A DNA stretch of 64,000 nucleotides, from positions 522,001 through 586,000 of the forward strand of contig NC_010125.1 of the NCBI RefSeq assembly GCF_000067045.1. The letters are read 5' to 3'. The stretch is from Gluconacetobacter diazotrophicus PA1 5 (GTDB lineage Bacteria; Pseudomonadota; Alphaproteobacteria; Acetobacterales; Acetobacteraceae). Shown piece after piece: positions 8,799-17,809 of this stretch. Position 1 is the stretch's first letter. Every line of letters begins with the position of its first letter. The notes beneath the pieces were generated by a model. It was not told where the DNA came from. It saw only the letters and a list, made by a program, of their open reading frames with translations, and did no database searches. Both the position numbers and the translations under genes were made by a program.

Positions 8799-9950
8799 TC
8801 ACACCAGATGCATCCAGGACGAAGGCGGCCGGCCTCGCCGCATCCGCGCGAACCCCGTGCATAACCGGTGGAGCGGCCAGAGGCCGGCAAGCCAGACCAG
8901 CACCCCGACGGCGTAATGCGTGCCCATCGGAAAAAACACCGAACCGATCACGGCGAACAGCCACAGGTGGGCCAGGTAGAAGACCAGCGGCGCGCGGCCG
9001 AACCCGACGCACAGCCGCCCGAACCATCCGTCCGCGTGGCGCCACAGGGCCCGGAACAGGCACAGGTTTCCCCCCAGCATCGCCAGGATGAACACGGGAG
9101 ACGGCGGATATTTCACAAGGTTGAAGAATTCCCGCCATGATCCGTCGCGCGGCGGGCGCAGATTGCCGGCCGTCCCGTGCCAGCGCAGCACCAGCGCCGC
9201 GACGAGGCATCCGATCCCGATCCACAGCGCCGCGCGTAGCGTCCCGGCCCGCCACTGCGTCAGGCATTGTGCGAAGACATGCCCGAACAGCGCCACGCCC
9301 AGCCAGGGCAGCAGCGGATATTCGACGTACAGGCCGCCCGTCTGCCCCGCGACCAGCCCCAGCCGCGCCAGCCTTCCCACCGACTGCATGCCATCGTCCG
9401 GCAGGAACAGGGACGGCGACAGCACGCACAGCGCCGCGACCCCCAGCGTCGCCACCCGCCATCGCAGCAGCGGCTGCACTGCCGCCAGCACCATCATCGA
9501 CAATCCCAGCGTGGTCAGCACCGTGACCGGCAGGTGGATCGCCGGTCCCGCCCCGGGCCAGCCGCCGAGATGCTTGCCGGTATGGTCGCCATGGATGCCG
9601 ACCAGCCAGGCCGGAACCTCCACAAGCGTGCTCAGCAGCATCAGGATCGCGCCGCGCAGCGCGACCTGCGCGCCCAGCCGCGTCCGGGACCATTCGGTCC
9701 TGCGGCTGGCCAGCAGGGCCACCCCGCCGCCCATCCAGAAGAAGAAGCCCGGCGCGCACAGATCCGACAGGACGCGGAATCCCAACTGGACCAGGTCGGC
9801 CGGGCCGGTGCCGTACCGTGTCCACAACCCGGCCCAGAACTCGGTCGAATGACGACGAACGACCAGCGCATTCACATGGTCGGACGCCATGATCATCATG
9901 ATCGCGCCCCGCGCCGCGTCGATCCCGGCAATGCGTCCCGACCGGGTCAT
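8799..9950 (-). CDS. DUF1624 / heparan-alpha-glucosaminide acetyltransferase-like membrane protein
   Basis: 383 residues, about ten hydrophobic segments. The N-terminal motif GIDAARGAIMMIMASDHVNA (residues 8-27), with the D-H pair in the first membrane segment, is characteristic of the DUF1624/HGSNAT-like and YeiB-like acyltransferase group. LCAPGFFFWMGGGVALL follows, and a late segment reads LVFYLAHLWLFAVIG. These integral membrane proteins are thought to carry acyl groups across or within the membrane; the substrate is unknown. Its ATG overlaps the stop of the upstream TetR gene (ATGA), so the regulator and this gene form a two-gene unit. Confidence 0.75.
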   Translation of the reverse strand: MTRSGRIAGIDAARGAIMMIMASDHVNALVVRRHSTEFWAGLWTRYGTGPADLVQLGFRVLSDLCAPGFFFWMGGGVALLASRRTEWSRTRLGAQVALRGAILMLLSTLVEVPAWLVGIHGDHTGKHLGGWPGAGPAIHLPVTVLTTLGLSMMVLAAVQPLLRWRVATLGVAALCVLSPSLFLPDDGMQSVGRLARLGLVAGQTGGLYVEYPLLPWLGVALFGHVFAQCLTQWRAGTLRAALWIGIGCLVAALVLRWHGTAGNLRPPRDGSWREFFNLVKYPPSPVFILAMLGGNLCLFRALWRHADGWFGRLCVGFGRAPLVFYLAHLWLFAVIGSVFFPMGTHYAVGVLVWLAGLWPLHRLCTGFARMRRGRPPSSWMHLV

Positions 9951-10525
9951 GGCGCATCCCCCGCCAGCGGCAGGAGATCGAGAAACGCATCGACCACGCC
10001 CGTCAGGCGCTCGACGTCGTCCGTCGCGGCCAGTTCCAGCGTCGCGCCGCGAAACATGGCGACCGTCATGCCGGCCAGCAGCCGCGCCCGCTCGGGCGCT
10101 TCGCCCGCGTTGCGGAAGCGTGCCTGTATCGTATCCAGCCAGAATTGCGCCGTGCGCCGCGTATAATCGCCGAACCGTTCGGGATCGCGCGTCGCGATCG
10201 CATACATTTCGTAGAACAGCCGCAATGTCGCGCGCCGCTGCGGCGCGGCGAGGTGCCGCCAGAGCGCCCGGAAGATCAGGCGCGGGTCCCCCTGCGCCGG
10301 CAGCCGTGCCGTGATTTCGGCGGCGGCGGCCTCGCGCATCGTGTCGAAGACGGTGCAGAGCACCTGCTCGCGCGATCCGAAATGATACAGGATCGTCCGA
10401 TGGCTGGTCCCGATGGCCGCCGCCAGCGGGCGCAGCGAGAACGCCGTCACGCCGTGGTCCTGGACATAGGTGATGATGTTTTCAAGCAGGCGCGGACGCA
10501 GGTCCGGGTCGACAGGGCGGGCCAT
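9947..10525 (-). CDS. TetR/AcrR family transcriptional regulator
   Basis: 192 residues. The N-terminal TetR helix-turn-helix spans residues about 10-55 and includes VTAFSLRPLAAAIGTSHRTILYHFGSRE. An all-helical ligand-binding C-terminal domain follows with no recognised ligand. A 26-base palindrome lies 15 bases before its start codon, so autoregulation together with the coupled membrane-protein gene is likely. The signal molecule cannot be inferred. Confidence 0.92.
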   Translation of the reverse strand: MARPVDPDLRPRLLENIITYVQDHGVTAFSLRPLAAAIGTSHRTILYHFGSREQVLCTVFDTMREAAAAEITARLPAQGDPRLIFRALWRHLAAPQRRATLRLFYEMYAIATRDPERFGDYTRRTAQFWLDTIQARFRNAGEAPERARLLAGMTVAMFRGATLELAATDDVERLTGVVDAFLDLLPLAGDAP

Positions 10526-10540
10526 CGCGATTCCTGGATT

Positions 10541-10566
10541 ATTAATGATCCGATCGGTTCATTAAT
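10541..10566 (-). promoter_or_regulatory. Palindromic TetR operator
   Basis: Outer arms ATTAATGA and TCATTAAT are exact reverse complements around TCCGATCGGT, whose core CCGATCGG is itself palindromic; one T/T pair on each side is the only mismatch. It lies 15 bases upstream of the TetR start at 10525, the position expected for an autoregulatory operator. Confidence 0.7.
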
Positions 10567-10618
10567 GCGGCGGGTCCGGCGTCGCTGTCCAGACGTTTCG
10601 TCCGGGTACCAATCGGCC

Positions 10619-10648
10619 GCCACCTGTCTCATTTCCGAGACAGGTGGC
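10619..10648 (+). promoter_or_regulatory. 12-bp inverted repeat upstream of gcd (candidate Fis-type regulator site)
   Basis: GCCACCTGTCTC (10619-10630) and GAGACAGGTGGC (10637-10648) are perfect inverted repeats with spacer ATTTCC, 153 bases before the gcd ATG. The core TGTCTC-N6-GAGACA resembles enhancer-type sites bound by Fis-type helix-turn-helix domains. The AcoR-like regulator at 14361 is the nearest candidate binder; this link is inference. No U-run follows, so a terminator is unlikely. Confidence 0.5.
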
Positions 10649-10801
10649 TCGTCCCGAAACACAGCTTTGTGAGGTCGTTTCGATGGCGTATGGCGCGCGG
10701 CGCGGGGGTCATGCTGATCACGCATGCTGGCCGCAGGAAGCCGTGAAGTGCCGAGACTCACACGCTGCGCGGTCCATGGAACATGTGGAGAAACACGCGG
10801 C

Positions 10802-13258
10802 ATGCGAGACAGTCTGACGAGGGCGGGGTCGATCATAACCTCCGTCCTGCTGGCCTTGACCGGGCTCTTTCTATTCTTTGGCGGAGCGGAACTTCTGTTC
10901 CTGGGCGGCTCCTGGTTCTATGCCCTGGCGGGTGCCGTCATGCTGGGCATCGCGGCCGGCGCCATCCGGGCCCCGAAACTGGCTATCCGCCTCTATGCGG
11001 GGCTGCTGCTGGTCGCGACGGCCTGGTCGCTGTTCGAGGTCGGGTTCAATATCTGGGGGCTGGAAGTGCGCCTGATGACCCTGGTCGGCATCGGGGCATG
11101 GATGCTGCTGCCGTGGGTGTGGCGCACCAGCCCAAGCTGGCTGGCCGACAAGCGCGACATGCTCGGCGCGCTCGCCGTCGCCTGCCTGGCGCTGGTGATC
11201 AGTTGCTTCACCTCCTATTCCATCGACGGCACGCTTCCCGCCGACCGCATGGCCGCCCAGGGCCAGCCGGACCCGGCGTCGGACGGCGTGGCCGACGCGG
11301 ACTGGACGGCCTATGGCCGCACCGTCGGCGGTGACCGCTATTCACCCCTGGGGCAGATCACCCGGACCAATATCAGCCACCTGCAGCGCGCCTGGATGAC
11401 GCGCACGGGCGACGTCCAGCAGGACGGCGAGGGCACGGTCGCGGGCCCGGACCAGGGGCACGAATTCAACCTGGAACTGACGCCGATCAAGGTTGGAAAC
11501 ACGCTGTACCTGTGCACCCCGCATAGCTGGGTGATGGCGCTGGACGCCGCGACCGGCAAGGTCAAGTGGAAGTTCGACCCGCACCCGGCCACCGCCGACC
11601 TGGCGAAGAACGTCTATCTGGCCTGCCGTGGCGTCAGCTATTATCGGATTCCCGATGACATCCAGACCAGTTGCCGCACGCGCATCTATTCGCCGGTCGC
11701 CGACGTGCGCATGGTCGCGCTGGATGCCGAAACGGGCAAGCCGTGCGAGGATTTCGGCGATCATGGCTTCATTTCCATGCGCGATTACCTGGGCCATGTG
11801 CCGCATGGCTTCCATTTCATCACCTCGCCCCCGATGGTCGCCAAGAACCGCCTGATCACCGGCGGCTGGATCTTCGACAACCAGGCCAATTTCGAGCCCT
11901 CGGGCGCCATCCGCGCCTTTGACGCCACCACCGGTGCCATCGCCTGGGCCTGGGACGCCGGCCACACGCCGGAAACCTGGACGCCCGGCCCGAACGACGT
12001 GCTGACGCGCGACACCCCGAATGCCTGGGGCGTCTATACGGCCGACCTCAACCTGGGGCTGGTCTACATCCCCACGGGCAACTCGCCGCCCGACAACTGG
12101 GGCGGTTCGCGCCGTCCGTTCGACGACGCCACGTCGTCGGCGACCATCGCGCTGGACATCGTGACGGGTGAACGCCGCTGGACCTACCAGACCGTGCATC
12201 ACGACCTGTGGGACATGGACATTCCCTCCGGCCCGTCCATGGTCGACCTGCCCGGGCAGAACGGCGAGAGCGTCCCGGCACTGGTGCAGAGCACGAAGCG
12301 CGGCGAATTCTTCGTCCTCGACCGCCGCACCGGCCAGCCGGTTCCGGGCTATCCGGTGGAAGAGCGCCCCGTTCCCACGGCCGGCCACGCGCCGGACGAC
12401 CGTGTCTCTCCGACACAGCCGTACCCCGCCGCCATGCCCAGCCTGACGCCCGCCAACCTGAAGGAGAGCGACATGTGGGGCGCGACGCTGCTGGACCAGA
12501 TGCTCTGCCGGATCGAGTATCGCCAGTCGGCCTATGAAGGCCAGTTCACGCCGCCCCATGTGGGCAAGACGACCATCGTCTATCCGGCGTTCTACGGCGT
12601 CGTCGACTGGCAGGGCATCACGATCGACCCCCAGCGGAAGATCCTGCTGGCCAATGCCAGCTACCTGCCGTTCCGCATCAGGCTGGAAAAGCGCCAGACG
12701 CTGGAAGCCCCGGGGACCCTGCCGAAATGGAATGGCCAGGGCGAGGAACCCGCGGCCAAGGGCGACGCCCTGTCCGTGTCGCCGGATTACGGCACGCCCT
12801 ATATCGCCTATACCAACCCGTGGCTGAACCCGCTGCAGATTCCCTGCAAGGGCCCGGTCTGGGGCACGCTGACCGCGATCGACCTGGTGACGAAGAAGAT
12901 CGTCTGGCAGCACCCGGTCGGCACGACGCGCGATACGGGCCCGTTCCGGACCCACAACAACCTGCCCCTGCCGACCGGCATGTATAATATCGGCGGCAAT
13001 ATCGTGACCAAGGGCGGCGTGGTGTTCATGGGCGCCACGGCGGACGACTACCTGCGTGCCTTCGACCTGGCGACCGGCCAGGTCATCTGGCGCGACCGCC
13101 TGCCGGCGGGGGGCCAGGCCACCCCCATGTCCTACGAGGTCGGCGGCAAGCAGTACGTCCTGATGGCCGCCGGCGGCCATGGCGGGCTGGGAACGCGCAG
13201 CGGCGACTACATCATCGCCTACACGCTCGACGGCACGCAGGGCGCGACGGTCCAGTAA
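10802..13258 (+). CDS. gcd: Membrane-bound PQQ-dependent glucose dehydrogenase
   Basis: 818 residues. Five N-terminal hydrophobic segments (residues about 10-150) anchor the protein. A large periplasmic eight-bladed quinoprotein propeller starts near WTAYGRTVGGDRYSPL. Diagnostic pieces are NLELTPIKVGNTLYLCTPH with the PQQ-contacting histidine, tryptophan-docking blades such as MALDAATGKVKWKFDP, YIPTGNSPPDNWGG, VHHDLWDMDIPSGP and the final TPMSYEVGGKQYVLMAAGGH. The enzyme oxidises glucose to gluconolactone in the periplasm and passes electrons to ubiquinone. The ATG at 10802 gives the usual short cytoplasmic N terminus with GGAGA upstream; an in-frame ATG at 10724 is less likely. A hairpin and an outer-membrane barrel gene follow. 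Confidence 0.95.
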   Translation: MRDSLTRAGSIITSVLLALTGLFLFFGGAELLFLGGSWFYALAGAVMLGIAAGAIRAPKLAIRLYAGLLLVATAWSLFEVGFNIWGLEVRLMTLVGIGAWMLLPWVWRTSPSWLADKRDMLGALAVACLALVISCFTSYSIDGTLPADRMAAQGQPDPASDGVADADWTAYGRTVGGDRYSPLGQITRTNISHLQRAWMTRTGDVQQDGEGTVAGPDQGHEFNLELTPIKVGNTLYLCTPHSWVMALDAATGKVKWKFDPHPATADLAKNVYLACRGVSYYRIPDDIQTSCRTRIYSPVADVRMVALDAETGKPCEDFGDHGFISMRDYLGHVPHGFHFITSPPMVAKNRLITGGWIFDNQANFEPSGAIRAFDATTGAIAWAWDAGHTPETWTPGPNDVLTRDTPNAWGVYTADLNLGLVYIPTGNSPPDNWGGSRRPFDDATSSATIALDIVTGERRWTYQTVHHDLWDMDIPSGPSMVDLPGQNGESVPALVQSTKRGEFFVLDRRTGQPVPGYPVEERPVPTAGHAPDDRVSPTQPYPAAMPSLTPANLKESDMWGATLLDQMLCRIEYRQSAYEGQFTPPHVGKTTIVYPAFYGVVDWQGITIDPQRKILLANASYLPFRIRLEKRQTLEAPGTLPKWNGQGEEPAAKGDALSVSPDYGTPYIAYTNPWLNPLQIPCKGPVWGTLTAIDLVTKKIVWQHPVGTTRDTGPFRTHNNLPLPTGMYNIGGNIVTKGGVVFMGATADDYLRAFDLATGQVIWRDRLPAGGQATPMSYEVGGKQYVLMAAGGHGGLGTRSGDYIIAYTLDGTQGATVQ

Positions 13259-13278
13259 ACGCAAGACCATCCTTGCGC

Positions 13279-13304
13279 GGGCATCCGGTCCAGGCCGGAT
13301 GCCC
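13279..13304 (+). terminator. Hairpin between gcd and the following barrel gene
   Basis: GGGCATCCGG and CCGGATGCCC form a perfect 10-bp stem with a six-base loop, followed only by ATTTCCTT. It may be a weak terminator or an mRNA-stabilising hairpin that sets the gcd/porin ratio. Confidence 0.55.
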
Positions 13305-13329
13305 ATTTCCTTCACGAAAGCGCCCCCCT

Positions 13330-14220
13330 ATGTATCTGACAGAAAGGTCGGGATGGCCGCGCACCATGCGTCGCCTCGCGACGGCCGGCATCATGTTGCT
13401 CGGCACGACGAAGGCCCATGCCTCGGACATCACCCTTGGCATCATCGGACCGCACGAATACGACCTGCCCGTCGATTTCCAGCCGTTCAACGTGCTGGTG
13501 CAGTACGGTGACGGCAACGCCGCGGGAAGCACCTATAACAGCCTCGGCCAGCGCCGGGCCGAGGGGGGCAGCCATACCTGGTCCGGCCTGACGAAATACG
13601 TCCATTTCCGCAGTTTCGAGGCGATCCCGCATGTCGGCTTCGCGTTCGAACTGATCCAGGGCGAAAGCTACACGCTGGCGAACGGCACCAGTTCCGGCGG
13701 GCTCGGCCCCACCATCGTCGGCCCCGCCGCCTGGTTCAAGCCGAACGCCCACAGCACGTTCGGCTTCCAGACCTTCATGCAGACGCCCCTGGGCACCAGG
13801 ACCGCGACATCGCCCGAATACTGGTCGAATATCTCAAGCTTCATATTCGATTATGAATGGAAGCATTTCAGCTTCGACGGCGACGCCGGGACGGTCACCG
13901 GATCGACCAGGCATGTAAAGGGCCAGCACAGCTACGACCCCGGTGTCGTCTTCTACACCAACCTGCGCTTCAGTTGGAAAGCCACGAAGCTGATCGAACC
14001 GTTCTTCGCGTTCGACTGGCAGAACGTGACGGGGACCTACGACCACACCGCCGGCAGGGACCTCGATGATTCGAACAGCCGCGAAGTGGCCATGGGCCCG
14101 GGGCTGATGTTCAACATCTCGCAGCACCTGTCCTTCACGACGCGCTACCAGCACTCGGTCGAGGGCCGCAATACCCCGGAAAGCAACGCCTATTACGTCA
14201 AGTTCGTTTATCTCTGGTAA
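13330..14220 (+). CDS. Outer-membrane beta-barrel protein (MetA/SphA-like transporter family)
   Basis: 296 residues. A basic start and hydrophobic stretch ending TTKAHA-S form a signal peptide; an internal ATG at 13366 would make that peptide shorter and more typical. The mature part has alternating strands (FELIQGESYTLANG, LGPTIVGPAAWFKPN, SFIFDYEWKHFSFDG) and ends FVYLW, a C-terminal aromatic as in barrels inserted by the BAM complex. It resembles the Phenol_MetA_deg/SphA family of outer-membrane channels. It lies 71 bases after gcd and may help admit glucose-type substrates or release products; that role is inferred from position only. Confidence 0.75.
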   Translation: MYLTERSGWPRTMRRLATAGIMLLGTTKAHASDITLGIIGPHEYDLPVDFQPFNVLVQYGDGNAAGSTYNSLGQRRAEGGSHTWSGLTKYVHFRSFEAIPHVGFAFELIQGESYTLANGTSSGGLGPTIVGPAAWFKPNAHSTFGFQTFMQTPLGTRTATSPEYWSNISSFIFDYEWKHFSFDGDAGTVTGSTRHVKGQHSYDPGVVFYTNLRFSWKATKLIEPFFAFDWQNVTGTYDHTAGRDLDDSNSREVAMGPGLMFNISQHLSFTTRYQHSVEGRNTPESNAYYVKFVYLW

Positions 14221-14360
14221 GCGCGTTAGAAAATATGACAAAAGACGGACCCCGCGCACGGCGGCAGGATTGATGCTGTATGGGTGACAGGCCTCTCCGG
14301 GCCGGCAGGGGGGCGGGGAAGCGGAACGCCGGTGAAACGACGCGCGAACGGTGATGGGAC

Positions 14361-15311
14361 ATGAGGTCGGCTTGCGGCAAGGATTCCGGTGCCCATCTGT
14401 CGTGCCGTCCCCCCGCGGGGGCCGGCACCGGCGAGGTCGCGAAATCCTGGCAACGGTGCGCGGGATCGTATCAGCTTGACCCGGCCCAGGGATGGCGGGC
14501 GGAAATCCTCTCCGGCGCGGAGTTCCGCCATATCAGCGGCCGTTCCGCGACCCTGCTGAAGATGGCGGTCCCCGAGATGCGCCGGCTGTTCACCCTGGTG
14601 CAGGGGCTGAACCTGATGGTGCTCCTGGCCGATTCCGATGCCACGATCCTGGCGCGCAGCGTCGATGAAACGCACCTGCTCACCTGCCGGCGGCTGCAGT
14701 TGCGCGAGGGCGCGATGTGGGACGAGCGCGTGGCGGGAACCAACGGCATCGGCACGTCCGTCCGGGACGGCTGCCCCATCTTCCTGGGCGAGGGCGAGCA
14801 CTGGCGTTTCTGCTTCTCGCTCCTGGCCAGCTATGCCGCGCCGATTTTCGATTCACAGGGGCGCGTCGCGGGGGCGATCAACCTCGCGGCCCTCAGCGGA
14901 GATTCGACACGCCCCGTGGCGTCCCTGGTGCTGGAAACGCTGCTGCAATCGGCACGCCGGATCGAGGAACGGCTGTTCCGGGAACGCTATGTGGGCCAGC
15001 GGGTGCTGACCCTCGGTCCTGACGAAGGGTGTTCGGCGCCGCTGGTCTCCATCAATGATGACGGGCAGATCACCGGTGCGACCCATGCCGCGCGCAGTCT
15101 TGCGGGCTGGACCGACGACATGATCCAGAAACATCCCAACCTTCTGACCAAGCTGGAATCCAGCAGCGAGATCAGCTTCCAGAAGGCCGAGGAGCATGTC
15201 CTCCGCTCCGCCCTGGCAATGTCGCTGGGCAATGCCAGCGCGGCGGCGCGCAGCCTGGGAATCAGCCGCGCCACGCTGTATCGCAAATTGAAATCCCTCG
15301 GCCTGACATAG
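14361..15311 (+). CDS. AcoR-like regulator: GAF domain plus Fis-type HTH, no AAA+ domain
   Basis: 316 residues. A GAF sensor (about 60-195) carries AcoR-type motifs ERVAGTNGIGT (123-132), GEGEHW (143-148) and GRVAGAINLAA. A short PAS-like stretch follows (PLVSINDDGQITGATHAARS, about 228-246), then a C-terminal Fis/HTH_8 domain (AMSLGNASAAARSLGISRAT, 286-305). Normal AcoR family members carry a sigma-54-activating AAA+ ATPase of about 240 residues between sensor and HTH. Here there is no Walker A or GAFTGA motif, so it cannot act as a standard sigma-54 activator and more likely represses or activates sigma-70 promoters. It lies downstream of gcd and the barrel gene, whose promoter region holds a matching type of palindrome. 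Confidence 0.82.
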   Translation: MRSACGKDSGAHLSCRPPAGAGTGEVAKSWQRCAGSYQLDPAQGWRAEILSGAEFRHISGRSATLLKMAVPEMRRLFTLVQGLNLMVLLADSDATILARSVDETHLLTCRRLQLREGAMWDERVAGTNGIGTSVRDGCPIFLGEGEHWRFCFSLLASYAAPIFDSQGRVAGAINLAALSGDSTRPVASLVLETLLQSARRIEERLFRERYVGQRVLTLGPDEGCSAPLVSINDDGQITGATHAARSLAGWTDDMIQKHPNLLTKLESSSEISFQKAEEHVLRSALAMSLGNASAAARSLGISRATLYRKLKSLGLT

Positions 15312-15357
15312 GGGCCGCCCCGTTGAACCGGGCACCGTCCGGACCATATGCATTGCC

Positions 15358-15759
15358 ATGTATGCAGGACCTTTCCTCGGAGATATCCTTCCGCCCGTGA
15401 CCGACGAGGTCATGCGTCGCCTGCGGCGCATCCGGCGTCTGGCGTGGCTGCTCGATGCCGCCGTGCGCGTGCCGGGCACGCGCTTTCGCCTTGGCGCGGC
15501 CTCGCTGGTCGGACTGTTCCCCGCTGCGGGCAGCCTGGTGCTGGGGATGGTTTCGCTGTCCATCGTCTGGCAGGCGTGGCGGATGGGCGTGCCGCGGGTG
15601 CTGCTGATGCGCATGATTGTGAACGTGGCGCTGGAAACCCTGGTGGATACCGTGCCGCTGGCCGGGGATGCGTTCGATACGGTGTTCAAGGCCAACATGC
15701 GCAACGTGGCGCTGGTCGAACGCTATCTGAACGTCGGTCCCGGACCGTGGCGGGAATAA
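15358..15759 (+). CDS. DUF4112 domain small membrane protein
   Basis: 133 residues. The DUF4112 pattern is visible: LAWLLDAAVRVPGTRFRLG, a glycine-rich hydrophobic segment (LVGLFPAAGSLVLGMVSLSI), then VNVALETLVDTVPLAGDAFD and FKANMRNVALVERYL. Two membrane segments are likely. Its function is unknown. It begins 47 bases after the GAF regulator and runs the same way. The 290 bases between it and glgA show no further gene or clear signal. Confidence 0.8.
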   Translation: MYAGPFLGDILPPVTDEVMRRLRRIRRLAWLLDAAVRVPGTRFRLGAASLVGLFPAAGSLVLGMVSLSIVWQAWRMGVPRVLLMRMIVNVALETLVDTVPLAGDAFDTVFKANMRNVALVERYLNVGPGPWRE

Positions 15760-16049
15760 GCCGCACGATCTGCGTCCTGGCGCGATAGCCCGCATGCCGC
15801 ACTGGCGCATCGGGGCGGGCGCGGTGCGGAATTCTTGTTCCGAAGTGGAAACCAATGGCGCTGCCGCGCAACACGGCGCCAAAGGCGGGAATTCGAAATA
15901 TTGATGGAACGAACGGGGTTGTTTCGTTGCCATCACTTTCATGTGAGTCCTGTGCCGCCGGCCGGTCCGCGTCGTTAGAGCCCTACAGTGGCTGAATCCG
16001 GCAAAGGTTCGCGCCCCGTTGCTCTCCCCGATCATGAAGGCCAGGAAGA

Positions 16050-17699
16050 ATGGATCGTCACCATCAGGCGCCTCCCGGTTTGATCCGGGTGCTTTCCGTC
16101 GCTTCGGAAATGTTTCCGTTCGTCAAGACGGGGGGGCTTGGTGATGTGGTCGGATCGTTGCCTGTCGCGCTGCGCGCCGAGGGCATCGCCGTGACGACGC
16201 TGCTGCCCGGCTACCCTGCGGTGCTGGACGCGCTGGAAGGCCCGGTCCGGGTGGCGGAACTCACGCCCCTGCCGGGGGTCACGGTGTCGGTGCTGGAGGG
16301 CCATGCCGCCGGGCATCATCTGCTGGTCATCGACTGTCCGACCCTGTTCCGGCGCAAGGGCAATCCATACCTTGCCCCCGAGGGGGTGGACTGGCCCGAC
16401 AACGGCGTGCGGTTTGCAACCTTGTCGCGCGTGGCGGCCACGATCGCGCAGGGCCAGGTCGCGGCCTTCTGTCCGGACCTGGTGCTGGCCCATGACTGGC
16501 AGTCGGGGCTGACGGCGGCCTATCTGCATTATGACGGCCTGCCCGCCGCGCCGGTGGTGCATACCATCCACAACCTCGCCTTCCAGGGACGCTTTCCCGC
16601 CAGGGACCTGGAACAGTTCGGCCTGCCGCCGCATGCGTTTGCGATGGAGGGCGTGGAATATCATGGCGATATCGGCTTCCTGAAGGCCGGCCTGTATTTC
16701 GCGACCTGGATCACCACCGTCTCGCCGACCTATGCCCGGGAAATCCAGAGCCCCGAATGGGGCATGGGGCTGGAGGGACTGCTGCGGACGCGGTCGGACC
16801 GGCTGATCGGAATCCTGAACGGGATCGACACGACCGACTGGAACCCGGCGACCGATCCCGCCGTGCTGTTTCCCTACCAGGTGGGCGACATACGCGGCCG
16901 CCACCCCAACAAGCGCGCCTTCCAGGCCGAATTCGGCCTGCGCCAGGACCCGGACGTGTTCCTGCTGGGCCTGGTCAGCCGCATGACGGGGCAGAAGGGG
17001 GTGGATATCCTGGCCGAGGTGGTGCCGCGCGTCCTTGACGACCGGACGCAGATCGTCGTCGTCGGCAGCGGCGACGCGGCCATGGAACAGGCTTTCGCCC
17101 GGCTGTCGCGCCGTTTCCCGGACCGTATGGCGTGCCATATCGGGTATAGCGAGCCGCTGGGCCACCGCATCCAGGCCTCGGCCGACAGCCTGCTGATCCC
17201 GTCGCGCTTCGAACCGTGCGGCCTGACGCAGCTCTGCGCGGTCCGCTATGGCTGCGTCCCCATCGCGGCGCGGGTCGGCGGCCTGGCCGACACCATCATC
17301 GACGCCAACACGGCGGCCATGACCAGCGACGTCGCGACCGGCCTGCTGTTCGGGCCGACCGATGCCGACACCCTGGTGGGTGCGATCCGGCGCGGCGCCA
17401 TGCTGTTCCGCCATCCGCCCTACTGGGCCAGCCTGCAGCGCAACGGTGCGCGGTACGATGTCTCCTGGGGGCACAAGGCGCATGAATACGCGCAATTGTT
17501 CCGCCGCGTGCTGGGCCGCAATGACGCCACGCTGGCCGATCCGGACCAGGATTTCGTCAGTCCGCGGCGGCGCACGCTGGGTCACCGACCCCGCATGCAG
17601 GGTCCCACGGGCGCGCCCGGACGGGCAGGGCGGCTGCCCGCCCCCATCGCCCGCCGCGCGCGCGTCCGTGCCAACGATCTGCTTGCCCGCCCGCACTGA
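16050..17699 (+). CDS. glgA: Glycogen synthase (ADP-glucose:starch/glycogen glucosyltransferase)
   Basis: 549 residues of GT5-family glycogen synthase. The ADP-glucose-binding KTGGLGDV is at residues 26-33, followed by LAHDWQSGL, HTIHNLAFQG, the GILNGIDTTDWNP segment and the donor-site motif PSRFEPCGLTQLCAVRYG in the second Rossmann half. It adds glucose from ADP-glucose to the non-reducing end of alpha-1,4-glucan. It is longer than the usual roughly 480 residues because of a proline- and arginine-rich C-terminal tail of about 50 residues. First gene of the glycogen/trehalose operon; glgB follows after 110 bases. GAAGG upstream supports the ATG. Confidence 0.95.
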   Translation: MDRHHQAPPGLIRVLSVASEMFPFVKTGGLGDVVGSLPVALRAEGIAVTTLLPGYPAVLDALEGPVRVAELTPLPGVTVSVLEGHAAGHHLLVIDCPTLFRRKGNPYLAPEGVDWPDNGVRFATLSRVAATIAQGQVAAFCPDLVLAHDWQSGLTAAYLHYDGLPAAPVVHTIHNLAFQGRFPARDLEQFGLPPHAFAMEGVEYHGDIGFLKAGLYFATWITTVSPTYAREIQSPEWGMGLEGLLRTRSDRLIGILNGIDTTDWNPATDPAVLFPYQVGDIRGRHPNKRAFQAEFGLRQDPDVFLLGLVSRMTGQKGVDILAEVVPRVLDDRTQIVVVGSGDAAMEQAFARLSRRFPDRMACHIGYSEPLGHRIQASADSLLIPSRFEPCGLTQLCAVRYGCVPIAARVGGLADTIIDANTAAMTSDVATGLLFGPTDADTLVGAIRRGAMLFRHPPYWASLQRNGARYDVSWGHKAHEYAQLFRRVLGRNDATLADPDQDFVSPRRRTLGHRPRMQGPTGAPGRAGRLPAPIARRARVRANDLLARPH

Positions 17700-17809
17700 C
17701 GGCGCGGGGCGGCGGGTCCTGTCCGTCCCGCCCGCCTGACTGACGCCGTGTCGTTCCCGCCTGCCGTCTCCCTGTGCCGTCCCATGCCTGCCCGCCGGAA
17801 TCCCGTCAT

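Noticed and set aside
17530-17699. A possible frameshift at the glgA C-terminus, because of the long basic tail
   Set aside because: The tail begins after the conserved end of the glycosyltransferase domain, and no family sequence appears in the other frames. It is a variable extension.
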